Positions 1 through 7,015 of a stretch of 33,754 nucleotides of DNA are shown piece by piece. The first letter of the stretch is position 1; the number at the start of each line of letters is the position of its first letter. The stretch comes from Zoogloea sp044344315 (GTDB taxonomy: Bacteria; Pseudomonadota; Gammaproteobacteria; Burkholderiales; Rhodocyclaceae). The notes below the pieces were generated by a model. That model ran no database searches. It saw only the letters and a program-made list of their open reading frames with translations, and was not told the origin of the DNA. The translations under genes and the position numbers were made by a program. The stretch spans positions 1-33,754 of the forward strand of contig NZ_JBIJDC010000043.1 in the NCBI RefSeq assembly GCF_044344315.1, in the 5' to 3' direction.

Positions 1-92
1 GAAAGGCGGTGTTTGCTCAGCGAAATTGAACCGAATTTGGTCGCGATCATCGTTGCGCGGCGGAATTCATTGAAAACCTCGGGTTATTCGAG

Positions 93-317
93 GTGCCCAA
101 AAGAATCGCGCAGATCGCAGACCATATGAAGGCAGCAGGAACACTCAACGCTACACAACATGAGGTCATCATCCTGCACTCTCGCTCCGAGGGTGGGATC
201 CTTCACCTCAAGACCCTCCATCTCTGGGTGCACCGCGACAACTTTCACCCCACCCATCAGGCAGTCAACAGCCTGTGGGACGAGATCGGTTGCTTCGTTC
301 GCGCGTGCTGGGCCTGA
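93..317 (+). CDS. Uncertain small ORF or gene remnant
   Basis: The stretch 1-342 holds no gene I can name. The + strand frame reads from a GTG at 93 to a stop at 317 (74 residues) and stays open upstream to the stop codon at 27-29. Its third codon positions are about 70% G/C, better than the competing minus-strand ORF (84-341, TTG start, no ribosome site), whose composition resembles an antisense shadow. If real, it converges on the methyltransferase gene and may be a phage cargo gene or the 3' part of a frameshifted gene starting left of the window. No motif was recognised. Confidence 0.25.
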   Translation: MPKRIAQIADHMKAAGTLNATQHEVIILHSRSEGGILHLKTLHLWVHRDNFHPTHQAVNSLWDEIGCFVRACWA

Positions 318-342
318 CTCTGCGCGCGCCGTAAGGAGCAAA

Positions 343-1239
343 TCAGTGCCCGCGGGTCAGAACCGGTTCGTCGGCAAGCGTAAGGTTGTCATAGAACATG
401 ACTTCAGTGGCCAGCGGCCGCTCCTTGCCCGTCGAGTAATGCAGCGAAAACTCCGTGCCCTGGCAGTTGGCATACAGGGCGCGGATCTCGGCGCAGTTAT
501 CGTAAGTGACCACCCAAGGAGTTTCGATCTCAAGCACACGCGTGGCAATGCGAGCGTGGTCGTCAGGGCGGTAGTGATTTCGATACAGCTGGCTACCCTT
601 CTGAAAGTACGGCGGGTCCAGATAGATCAGGCTCTTGGCTGGCAGGATGGGCCGTAGCTCGTCGAGCAGGTCGAGTGCATCCAGGCCATAGAGCGTTACA
701 TGCGTGCGCAACGCAGACAGGGCACGCACCCGCTCTACCAGATCGTGCTTGTTGAAGCGTGCATTGATTGCATATGCGCCAGTCTGTTCGAGCCCCCCGA
801 TTACTCCCGCCTTGAGAATGCCAGAGCGATTTGTCCGGTTCAAAAAGAAGGTAGCAAACCCAACCTGAGTCTGTGTAAAGGCTTCTGGCGATGCCAGCAC
901 GGCCTTTTGTTGCTTCCAGGAATCAATGGTGACGGGCGTAGATTCGATCAACTCGATGAGCCCCACTGAGTCATTGAGCACGGCCCACCAGAACGCGTGC
1001 ACAACGGGATCGAGATCGTTGATTACGATGTGATCCACATACCCCTGCAGCAGTAAGAACCATGCGGCTCCTGCCCCGCCGGCGTAGGGCTCCACATACC
1101 ACCCACCGCTGATCCGGTTGTGGCGCATCAGGCGTGCAAGCCACGGCCCGAGGCGCCCCTTTCCACCGGGGTAGCGCAAGGGCGATGCAAAAATGCCCCC
1201 GCTCGCAGGCGCTGGGGCAACGTCAGTTGCTGTTTTCAT
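343..1239 (-). CDS. D12-class adenine-specific DNA methyltransferase (Dam-like)
   Basis: This is predicted to transfer a methyl group from S-adenosylmethionine to N6 of adenine in DNA. The 298-residue protein has the class hallmarks: SPLRYPGGKGRL near residues 19-30, the SAM-binding segment VEPYAGGAG at 49-57, NDLD at 74-77 and the catalytic DPPY at 208-211. I chose the ATG at 1239 because GGAGAGAAT sits directly before it; a GTG at 1275 in the same frame is less likely. It follows mor in the same direction after an 89-base gap, so it probably belongs to the middle transcript. Mu carries the unrelated DNA-modifying gene mom; a methyltransferase here could likewise shield phage DNA from restriction (inference). 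The target sequence cannot be read from the protein. Confidence 0.9.
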   Translation of the reverse strand: MKTATDVAPAPASGGIFASPLRYPGGKGRLGPWLARLMRHNRISGGWYVEPYAGGAGAAWFLLLQGYVDHIVINDLDPVVHAFWWAVLNDSVGLIELIESTPVTIDSWKQQKAVLASPEAFTQTQVGFATFFLNRTNRSGILKAGVIGGLEQTGAYAINARFNKHDLVERVRALSALRTHVTLYGLDALDLLDELRPILPAKSLIYLDPPYFQKGSQLYRNHYRPDDHARIATRVLEIETPWVVTYDNCAEIRALYANCQGTEFSLHYSTGKERPLATEVMFYDNLTLADEPVLTRGH

Positions 1240-1303
1240 ATTCTCTCCGCTGCGGATTGTACCTGCAGGTAACACTAAGGTCAGTGCAGCGGTGCACAGG
1301 CAT
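1223..1303 (-). CDS. Possible 26-residue leader peptide before the methyltransferase
   Basis: On the minus strand, AAGGAG lies six bases before an ATG at 1303. The reading frame codes for MPVHRCTDLSVT and 14 more residues, then stops at 1223, 17 bases inside the methyltransferase gene and in another frame. It is too short to judge by composition. The ribosome site is better than that of many genes here. The arrangement (small ORF overlapping the start of a modification gene) recalls com-mom of Mu, but the peptide does not resemble Com. It may be a translated leader or chance. Confidence 0.25.
   Translation of the reverse strand: MPVHRCTDLSVTCRYNPQRREYENSN
1260..1271. promoter_or_regulatory. 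12-bp perfect palindrome upstream of the methyltransferase gene
   Basis: TACCTGCAGGTA is fully self-complementary and lies 21 bases before the methyltransferase ATG, in the gap after mor. In Mu the Mor-dependent middle promoter lies downstream of mor, and Mor binds as a dimer to a symmetrical site. This could be such a site or an operator for the methyltransferase; a chance palindrome is also possible. Confidence 0.3.
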
Positions 1304-1327
1304 AGCGCTCCTTAGTTGCGTCGCGCC

Positions 1328-1756
1328 TCAAAACAGATCCAGCTGATCCACATCCGCCACCACTTCGGCCCTCCGCTCCGCCAGCCGAATCCCGCGCTCC
1401 GTCATCCCATACTCCCTCGCCAGATCCGCCTGCGTCCGCCCAGCCCGCCTGGCGCTGGCGATGGCGTTGGCTTTCACCTTGGCCCGCCAGTCACGCAACA
1501 TCGGGATCTCCGGCCGGTCGCCCGGGTAGTGGTGTGAGAGGGCCATGGCTGCGTCGTAGCCGATCAACACGGCAAGTGGGTGCGCCTCGGTCATGACCTC
1601 GGGGATGTAGATACGCCGGCCGCCGTACTCGCGCGCCAGGGTCAGGGCAGCAGCAACCGACGACACCCGTGCGAGCTCGGCCAGGCTCGGCGGCAAGAGC
1701 GCGAGCACGGCTTCGTCTTCGGGGGATGTAGTCTCGCGGGCCACTTCAAACCCCAT
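1328..1756 (-). CDS. mor: Mor-family middle-gene transcription activator
   Basis: Mor of Mu activates the middle promoter with host RNA polymerase and so switches early to middle expression. The 142-residue protein is close to Mu Mor (129). It has the family pattern: a dimerising N-terminal part with a strand-forming GGRRIYIPE segment and a C-terminal helix-turn-helix around QADLAREYGMTERGIRLAER. The start at 1756 gives an 11-base overlap with the end of gemA; a longer frame to 1882 merely reads through gemA. It follows gemA as in Mu-type phages. The C activator usual for the late genes is not in this window. Confidence 0.85.
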   Translation of the reverse strand: MGFEVARETTSPEDEAVLALLPPSLAELARVSSVAAALTLAREYGGRRIYIPEVMTEAHPLAVLIGYDAAMALSHHYPGDRPEIPMLRDWRAKVKANAIASARRAGRTQADLAREYGMTERGIRLAERRAEVVADVDQLDLF

Positions 1757-2216
1757 GCCGCTTGCAGTGGATCTCCAGGGCCTGGACGATCTTGTGGAGC
1801 AGGTCCTCCCCGGCGAACTCCAGCACGGTGTCGCACTGGAGCATCTGGCGGGCGATGCCCTCAACGTAGGCCTTGGTGGCAACCCGGCGGGGCGGCGTCA
1901 TGAGCCGGCCGCAGCGCTCTGCCAGGCGGTAGATCTTGCGGGCATGCACTTGGCGGGCAGGAATGAGCGCAAACACGAAGCGCCACTCCTGGGCATCGTC
2001 GGTGGCCGCACGGTGCTGCAGGCGCTTGAGGTGGTCGAGCACCTTGTCGAGCTGCGGCACGCTCAGCTCGGTGGCGCTGCGCTTGCCGGGCACCTGACCG
2101 CCGATCATGGCACGGTAGGTGGCGTCGTCCATCGGGACAGCACCACGCTTGCCGGTGATGGCTTTGATGGCCTTGATGCGGGCCTTGCGGGCGTCTTCGT
2201 TCCAGGCGGGGATCAT
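1746..2216 (-). CDS. gemA: GemA family protein (DUF1018, Mu gp16-like)
   Basis: This is a 156-residue early phage protein of the GemA/DUF1018 family. Visible family features are a basic N-terminus (ARKARIKAIKAI), the conserved MDDATYRAMIGG segment near residues 29-38, and a helical region beginning LSVPQLDKVLDHLKRL. Mu GemA is reported to affect host gene expression and DNA supercoiling, but its mechanism is poorly defined. GGAG lies eight bases before the ATG at 2216. It sits just before mor, its usual partner, and overlaps it by 11 bases. Confidence 0.85.
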   Translation of the reverse strand: MIPAWNEDARKARIKAIKAITGKRGAVPMDDATYRAMIGGQVPGKRSATELSVPQLDKVLDHLKRLQHRAATDDAQEWRFVFALIPARQVHARKIYRLAERCGRLMTPPRRVATKAYVEGIARQMLQCDTVLEFAGEDLLHKIVQALEIHCKRHGV

Positions 2217-2282
2217 GGCGTTACTCCGGGGGGAATCAGCTGACCGGATACGCCCGGAAACGGGCGTATCGAGTGAGGCGAC

Positions 2283-2615
2283 TCAGTGGGCGGCGGGCGT
2301 GGTCGGGGTTTTCGGGATGATCTTTGCGCGGCGGGCGATGAATGAATCCACGGCCTTGAGGGCGTCCTGTTCGGTGCCCATAACGCGGGCCCCAACGATT
2401 TCGCCCAGCTCCTTGGCCAGCTCGGTTGCAACCTTGCCAGCGTTCTCGGCACCGGCTTCGTAGGCTGTTTTGAGGATCGCATAGAGGCCCTCTTCGGCGC
2501 CGGCATCGTCGTCATTGCGCACGAGACCGATCACGACGCGGAACACCTTCTGCAAACCCGGATCGGACTTGGGCGGCAGGCCCGCGGTGAGGATGTTCGT
2601 TTCGACTATTGTCAT
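2283..2615 (-). CDS. Conserved-type phage early protein, unknown function
   Basis: This 110-residue protein has no motif I recognise. The middle is alpha-helical and acidic (NDDDAGAEEGLYAILKTAYEAGAENAGKVATELAKELGE) and the C-terminus is basic and proline-rich (RRAKIIPKTPTTPAAH). The start at 2615 lies one base after the stop of the upstream gene (TGAAATG). A 66-base gap separates it from gemA. Position and coupling support a real gene of the early operon. Confidence 0.7.
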   Translation of the reverse strand: MTIVETNILTAGLPPKSDPGLQKVFRVVIGLVRNDDDAGAEEGLYAILKTAYEAGAENAGKVATELAKELGEIVGARVMGTEQDALKAVDSFIARRAKIIPKTPTTPAAH

Positions 2616-2616
2616 T

Positions 2617-2907
2617 TCAGCTTCCTTTCGTGAGCCGCAGGGGCTGCTGTGTTAGGCGTTTGGGGGTAGCTTGGCGCCGGGCCGGTGCGATCTCGGCGCC
2701 GGGGGGCATGTTGATCTTGTCCGCAGAGACCATCTCCATTGCCAGATGCGCGGGCTTGCCGGCATTCCAGCTCCGGAAATCCTCCCTAGACCGCTCAGCG
2801 CTGACGGCTTGCTGCATCAGCTGCATGACTTTCATCCCGGCTTCCGCCGGCATGAGGTAGTCGTAGTGGCCGATGGTCAGGACACACATGGGTTTCGGGG
2901 TGGCCAT
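2617..2907 (-). CDS. Small phage early protein, unknown function
   Basis: This 96-residue protein starts at 2907 within a TGATG overlap with the upstream gene; a longer frame to 2967 only reads into that gene. It begins MATPKPMCVLTIGHYDYLMP and has a basic tail (RRQATPKRLTQQPLRLTKGS). No known domain was recognised. The tight overlap with its neighbours makes a real gene likely. Confidence 0.65.
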   Translation of the reverse strand: MATPKPMCVLTIGHYDYLMPAEAGMKVMQLMQQAVSAERSREDFRSWNAGKPAHLAMEMVSADKINMPPGAEIAPARRQATPKRLTQQPLRLTKGS

Positions 2908-3323
2908 CAAGGCGCCTCCGCGATCACGGTGAAGTCGAGCGTCCGACCTTGATTGGCGTACTCGCACGCCTTCCAGCGCACGACGCGCAGTCGGGGCGTG
3001 GCCAAGGTGAGCAGGTGCTCCACTGCAGCGCGCTCTGAGTCGTCGTGCGTCGAGATGCTCTTCCGCTCCAGACCTACGGCGCTTTCGTCGGTGTCATCGC
3101 ATACCAGGGCGCGGGCGGTGCAACCCGCACTGTTGTGCTCGACGCGGACGCAAAGCAGGTATTTGCGGACCGGCGTCGGGGCGGCCGGGGCCTCGACGAC
3201 GGCCTTGGCCGCTGCCGCTGCGCCGGTGATGGCATCAAACAGCGCTTGCGCAGCGCCGCCGGTGGCGCGGATTGTTGTGCCGCGCCGGCCCTGGGAGATC
3301 CGGATTGTTGCTGTGCGGGCCAT
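2907..3323 (-). CDS. Phage early protein, unknown function
   Basis: This 138-residue protein has a basic N-terminus (MARTATIRISQGRRGTTIR), an Ala-rich helix and linker (about residues 33-51), and a beta-rich second half containing two cysteines (CTARALVCDD) after HNSAG. The ATG at 3323 follows GGAGGTG. It starts four bases after the gam stop codon, so it is read from the same message. No function can be assigned. Confidence 0.65.
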   Translation of the reverse strand: MARTATIRISQGRRGTTIRATGGAAQALFDAITGAAAAAKAVVEAPAAPTPVRKYLLCVRVEHNSAGCTARALVCDDTDESAVGLERKSISTHDDSERAAVEHLLTLATPRLRVVRWKACEYANQGRTLDFTVIAEAP

Positions 3324-3326
3324 GGC

Positions 3327-3857
3327 TCACACCTCCGACAGTTCAGTTTCGAACGGCGTGACGATGAACTCCTCACGCTGCGTGATGCTGATGCCTTCAA
3401 CCGCACGCACTGGGTGCGCCGTGGGGGTTTCGAGGATCGCCTCCTTGTTGATCTCCTCCTTCGGCCGGATGAACTCCTTCAGCCCCATGATGTGCAGGCG
3501 CTGGAGCACGGCCTCCAGGCCGCGCACGGTGACGCTCGGAGGCGTGATGCGCCAGGCCAATTCACCGGCCGGGAGCTGGGCGGTTTTGACCTTGCCGTCA
3601 CGAGTGAGCGTCGCCCGGTTGGCTTCCGCCCAGATCTGCACGCCGTCAATGCGTGACTGGATGGCGTCCCGCAGCGGCGAGGCATTGGCTTCGTAGCGCT
3701 CGCGCACGGCGGCGAGCTCGTCGTTCATGTTCGCTTCAATCCGGGCCAGCTCGCGCTGGTCAATGCCAATGAGGCGGATGGCGGTGTTCGCGTCGTCGCG
3801 GGTCTGGGGGACGTGGACAGTGACTGCGGCGCGCTTGGATTTGGGCTTGGTGGCCAT
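3327..3857 (-). CDS. gam: Mu Gam-like host-nuclease inhibitor
   Basis: Gam of Mu binds double-stranded DNA ends and shields them from exonucleases such as RecBCD; it is structurally related to eukaryotic Ku. The 176-residue length matches Mu Gam (174). Family features are the N-terminal helix around DDANTAIRLIGIDQRELARIEANMNDELA, the coiled-coil region to about residue 70, a central ELAWRITPPSVTVRG strand segment, and the later FIRPKEEINKEAILE stretch. GGAG lies six bases before the ATG at 3857. It belongs to the early operon between small genes of unknown role. Confidence 0.9.
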   Translation of the reverse strand: MATKPKSKRAAVTVHVPQTRDDANTAIRLIGIDQRELARIEANMNDELAAVRERYEANASPLRDAIQSRIDGVQIWAEANRATLTRDGKVKTAQLPAGELAWRITPPSVTVRGLEAVLQRLHIMGLKEFIRPKEEINKEAILETPTAHPVRAVEGISITQREEFIVTPFETELSEV

Positions 3858-3859
3858 GC

Positions 3860-4237
3860 TTACTCCTGGTTGGTGGTGATTTCGGCAAGGGCCTGGCGGC
3901 CGGCCGGGGTAATGCGATAGAGACGGCGCCCGCGCGCGATCTGGCCAGAGATGACGACGAGGCCATCGACGACGAGCGGCTTGAGAATGTGGTTGATGAC
4001 GTCCGGCAGGCTGGCACTCATGGCCGCCATCTCCGGAGAGCTCAGATCATCCCGAGCGGCGAGCGAGGCGAGAATGAAGCGGCGCCGGGCACCTCGCTCA
4101 AGTGACGGGACAGGTAGATCACAACGAGGCTCCCGCACAGCAAGCGGGAGGCGACGCCAGCGTGCGGCGGCTTCGAGGCTGTCGAAGTGGTGGATGGCAC
4201 GGTCGGAGGTGACGATGCGGACGTGGACGAGGCTCAT
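3860..4237 (-). CDS. Predicted winged-helix phage protein, unknown function
   Basis: The protein has 125 residues when started at the ATG at 4237, which overlaps the upstream stop as ATGA; the longer frame to 4366 is a read-through of that gene. The C-terminal half (AAMSASLPDVINHILKPLVVDGLVVISGQIARGRRLYRITPAGRQAL) looks like a winged helix: a recognition-helix region followed by a wing ending in RLYRITPAG. A regulatory or DNA-binding role is plausible but not shown. It sits directly before gam. Confidence 0.65.
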   Translation of the reverse strand: MSLVHVRIVTSDRAIHHFDSLEAAARWRRLPLAVREPRCDLPVPSLERGARRRFILASLAARDDLSSPEMAAMSASLPDVINHILKPLVVDGLVVISGQIARGRRLYRITPAGRQALAEITTNQE

Positions 4238-4656
4238 ACGGCCTCCTCGGCGGCGTCCGAAACCGCCGGGCCTGCCGGGAACACGGCCCAGTGCGTGACA
4301 ACGTCGCCGCCCAGCGGAACGCCTTCGGCCGAGACCCACCGCGCACCGTCGTAGTAGCCCGCCCAAACGTAGGTCTCAGTGAGCCCGGCGACGCGCAGCA
4401 GTACGGTCTCGTCCCCGTCCGGCAGCACTTTGCTCACTGGCATCCAGCGGATCAGCTCGGCACCGAGCAGCGGGTGGGGATCAACCAGGACCAGGCCCGC
4501 GCGGTAGCTGTCCAGGAGCGAAGCCGCGTCGGCCAGCTTTTGCGCATCGTCCTTCAGCACCGTTCCGCCGAGCTTCCGGAAGAAGGCGGACTGCCGATGC
4601 AGGAAGTCGACCAGCTCCGGCGCTTCGTCGGCGTAGTCGTTGGTGGCGGGGCTCAT
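4234..4656 (-). CDS. DUF551-type phage protein
   Basis: The 140-residue protein contains the DUF551 pattern in its second half: WMPVSKVLPDGDETVLLRV, then VWAGYYDGARWV and the closing VTHWAVFP. DUF551 domains are common in phage and prophage early genes, and their role is unknown. The N-terminal half is helical (VDFLHRQSAFFRKLGGTVLKDDAQKLADAASLLDSYRAG). Both ends are coupled to neighbours by ATGA overlaps (4653-4656 and 4234-4237). Confidence 0.7.
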   Translation of the reverse strand: MSPATNDYADEAPELVDFLHRQSAFFRKLGGTVLKDDAQKLADAASLLDSYRAGLVLVDPHPLLGAELIRWMPVSKVLPDGDETVLLRVAGLTETYVWAGYYDGARWVSAEGVPLGGDVVTHWAVFPAGPAVSDAAEEAV

Positions 4657-5081
4657 GCCACGTCCTCCTCTACCGCCGCAAACTCCGCCGGCTCATCGCA
4701 CTCGATCACGATGCTCTCCGGCGCCACAGCGCCCGCGGGGGCGATCGACAGCGTTACAAGGGTGGCTGCCGCAAAGCCGCAAACGAAGGCAGTAACGAGC
4801 TGCCACAGCGACGCGTCGTTCTGGGGCGCACGCACCCGCGTCGTCTCGACGGGCATCGCATGGATCACAGAGATCGGGAACACGCCCTCGCGGCCCGCCA
4901 GCTCGACGACGGCAACGCCGTCTTCCATGCGCGCCGAGGTGTAGATCCGGTCCCACTCCGGGGGCATGTCCGGGCGCGGCAGGTACAGCACGGAGTCACC
5001 CGGCTGGAAGCGCGTGTTGAACTGCTTGATGGCCAGCGTGTTGTGAAGCTGCGGCCTGTCTTTATTCAAGGTCATGGTCAT
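4653..5081 (-). CDS. Small phage protein with one predicted membrane segment
   Basis: This 142-residue protein has a soluble N-terminal part with a beta-rich look (RFQPGDSVLYLPRPDMPPEWDRIYTSARM), a single hydrophobic stretch around residues 92-118 (LVTAFVCGFAAATLVTLSIA) and an acidic C-terminus. There is no signal peptide at the N-terminus. The ATG at 5081 overlaps the preceding stop; an ATG two codons later is possible. I do not recognise a family. Confidence 0.65.
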   Translation of the reverse strand: MTMTLNKDRPQLHNTLAIKQFNTRFQPGDSVLYLPRPDMPPEWDRIYTSARMEDGVAVVELAGREGVFPISVIHAMPVETTRVRAPQNDASLWQLVTAFVCGFAAATLVTLSIAPAGAVAPESIVIECDEPAEFAAVEEDVA

Positions 5082-5428
5082 TCCTCACTGGAGGGGTTGT
5101 TGGCGCACGACTGGCACGTGGTCCAGTAGGCGAGCTTCTCGGGGTTTCCGAACGGCTTGAGTGCGGTGTGGCGGCGTTTGCACACGTCGGCCTGGATCTC
5201 CTCCCCGGTGAAAGGGCACTCGAGCTTGTCGAGCTGCAGCAGCAGAGCTCGGGCCACGATCTGGGGATTGGCGAAGTACTTGCCACTGAGGAAGAGGCTC
5301 AGGGCTGTTCGGCTGTAGCCGATTCGGCTCGCCAGATCGGTGATGGAGAGGGCGCCGGGTGCCGTGGCGTTCAGCGCCATCTGCCGGGCGCGCTGGATCT
5401 CCTCCAGGGGTAAGGCAGGCTTAGCCAT
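5078..5428 (-). CDS. Helix-turn-helix protein with four-cysteine tail, similar to the MuB N-terminal domain
   Basis: The 116-residue product starts at ATG 5428, overlapping the upstream gene by eight bases. Residues 24-70 form a helix-turn-helix region, with LASRIGYSRTALSLFLSGKY at its core, followed by a hydrophobic helix. By eye this resembles the N-terminal DNA-binding domain of Mu B, which the ATPase gene of this phage lacks. The C-terminal part carries Cys71, Cys83, Cys105 and Cys108, spaced as a possible metal site. It may be a regulator or a separately encoded helper of transposition; the MuB comparison is from memory, not from an alignment search. Confidence 0.7.
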   Translation of the reverse strand: MAKPALPLEEIQRARQMALNATAPGALSITDLASRIGYSRTALSLFLSGKYFANPQIVARALLLQLDKLECPFTGEEIQADVCKRRHTALKPFGNPEKLAYWTTCQSCANNPSSEE

Positions 5429-5978
5429 GGTGTTGATCTCCGATGGTGTAGATGGCACCGGTCTTGCCACACACGACCTGCTTGAGCTGGCGCCGGTAGG
5501 TGGGCGCCTTGCGACCGATGCGATCAGGGACAACGCTCCAGGCCGCGGCGGTGCCGGCGCGAGCCGGCAGGCGGGTGATGAAGCCGGTGTGCTCCAGGGC
5601 GCTGATATATCTGCGCAGGTTGTCTTCTGCGTTGCGTTCGTCGCCCGTTGCGATGGTGTAAAGCAGGCTGTCGACGGTAAAGGTCCGATCCCTGGCGATC
5701 ACCCACCAGGCGCGCTGGCGCAGGCCGCTTGTCGGACGAACCTTCTTGATGCCTTGCCCGCTGGAAATGCGCTTGCCGCTATCGAGCCAGGCACGACCGG
5801 CGTCGGTCATGGCGTAGCGCCCAAGGCCTGCGGACTGGATCAACCCCCGCTTGCGCAGCTTCTGGGTGGCCATGTGAACTTGGCTTCGGGTGAAGCCTGT
5901 GGCTTTCACTACCTCTGGATGTGATTCCGTACCAGCGCCAATGGTGCTGAGTACGGTTTGCGTGATGCACTGGGTCAC
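5421..5978 (-). CDS. Predicted DNA-binding protein with two winged-helix regions
   Basis: The 185-residue product starts at a GTG (5978), which overlaps the upstream stop as GTGA. The N-terminal 60 residues look like a winged helix (HPEVVKATGFTRSQVHMATQKLRKRGLIQSAGLGRYAMTDAGRAWL). A second, similar unit runs from about residue 88 to 150 (TFTVDSLLYTIATGDERNAEDNLRRYISALEHTGFI). Such tandem winged helices suggest binding to DNA, perhaps as a regulator. No named family was recognised. Confidence 0.65.
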   Translation of the reverse strand: MTQCITQTVLSTIGAGTESHPEVVKATGFTRSQVHMATQKLRKRGLIQSAGLGRYAMTDAGRAWLDSGKRISSGQGIKKVRPTSGLRQRAWWVIARDRTFTVDSLLYTIATGDERNAEDNLRRYISALEHTGFITRLPARAGTAAAWSVVPDRIGRKAPTYRRQLKQVVCGKTGAIYTIGDQHHG

Positions 5979-6232
5979 TGGCGCGCCTCCAGGGCATTAC
6001 GGTTTGCTGCATCACCCAGATCAATGATCTGGCGCGACTTCAGTTTCTCGACGAGCACCAAGGGCACGGCGCGGGTCTCGCCCGAGCTGATGTTCTGGAT
6101 GTGCTTTGCAAAGCTCTCGTCGAAGCGACCGGCAGCACGGATGTCGTCAGTGAGGCCTTGGGCATCCTTGAACCAGAAGAGCATCCGGCCCGCGTCGTCT
6201 GAACGGCTGGGGTTGTAGATCAGCCAGGCCAT
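5975..6232 (-). CDS. Small phage early protein, unknown function
   Basis: The 85-residue protein begins MAWLIYNPSRSDDAGRMLFW. I place the start at 6232 because the ATG overlaps the stop of the B gene (TAATG); a longer frame to 6271 is inside B. The rest is charged and helical (FDESFAKHIQNISSGETRAVPLVLVEKLKSRQIIDLGD). No domain was recognised. Confidence 0.65.
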   Translation of the reverse strand: MAWLIYNPSRSDDAGRMLFWFKDAQGLTDDIRAAGRFDESFAKHIQNISSGETRAVPLVLVEKLKSRQIIDLGDAANRNALEARQ

Positions 6233-6954
6233 TACTTCGTGACCTCCAGCTTCTTCTGAAGGTCTTCGCACAGGCGAACACCCTTGAGGTCATCCAGGCT
6301 GATGGTGGCCTTTCCAAGCTTGCTGGCCGCTTGCTCAACGGTGGCCAGGGCGTCCTTCATCAAGCGGAAGCGGCCTTTGCTCTGCGTGTGAATCTCGGCG
6401 CGCAGGTTGTCGGTCACGTCGACTTCCGCCAACTCCTCGATGTACTGGGCGCAGTCGTCCAGGGTTGCGACTTCCAGCTCACACACCTGGCCAATCCGGG
6501 TGGCCTGGTGGTCCTTCCTGGCAAACCTCTTCGCCTCGGAGGTATGGCACACCAGCACCAGGGGCACGTTGGCGTGGTCGGTGATGGCCCGCAGGTACTC
6601 AATGGCCTCGGCGTTATGACTTAGGCCGTGCTGAGCTTCATCGAAGATGATCGGGTAGCGGTGCTCGGCGAAGTAGTCCTTGAAGGCCTTTGCCTCTGCC
6701 CAGCGCCCCCGCGGATCCAGGCCAGTGGCGTCCTTCAGGCAGTCACGCACGTACTTGACGTTCATGTCCTGCATACCCGGGACGGTGATGGCGTCGTGCA
6801 TGGCACCGTAGTGATTCACTGTCCTGGTCTTGCCCACACCAGGCGGTCCATAAACCAGGATCAGGGACGATTCTTCGGCGCCACGCGCTTCAATCCGCGC
6901 AATCGCGGTCATGAAGCGGCGGTAGTTGGCGTTCTTGACGAAGTGCTTTTTCAT
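6232..6954 (-). CDS. MuB-like ATPase, target-DNA activator of transposition
   Basis: MuB-type AAA+ ATPases coat target DNA, deliver it to the transposase and stimulate strand transfer. The 240-residue protein has Walker A GPPGVGKT at residues 36-43, Walker B PIIFDE at 101-106 and a downstream sensor region (PLVLVCHT). Mu B has 312 residues; this protein lacks the roughly 60-residue N-terminal DNA-binding domain and starts almost directly at the ATPase fold. GGAG lies a few bases before the ATG at 6954, and 61 bases separate it from gene A. A similar short AAA+ form occurs in other transposable phages and in the Tn7 TnsC family. Confidence 0.9.
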   Translation of the reverse strand: MKKHFVKNANYRRFMTAIARIEARGAEESSLILVYGPPGVGKTRTVNHYGAMHDAITVPGMQDMNVKYVRDCLKDATGLDPRGRWAEAKAFKDYFAEHRYPIIFDEAQHGLSHNAEAIEYLRAITDHANVPLVLVCHTSEAKRFARKDHQATRIGQVCELEVATLDDCAQYIEELAEVDVTDNLRAEIHTQSKGRFRLMKDALATVEQAASKLGKATISLDDLKGVRLCEDLQKKLEVTK

Positions 6955-7015
6955 ATAAACTCCAGATGCTTTTGCTGGTAAAAGTGCTGCAAACCGGCTG
7001 TCGGGTAGGTGCGAA

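Noticed and set aside
84..341. 85-residue minus-strand ORF after the methyltransferase gene
   Set aside because: TTG start without a ribosome site, antisense-like composition, and weaker G/C bias at third positions than the opposite frame.
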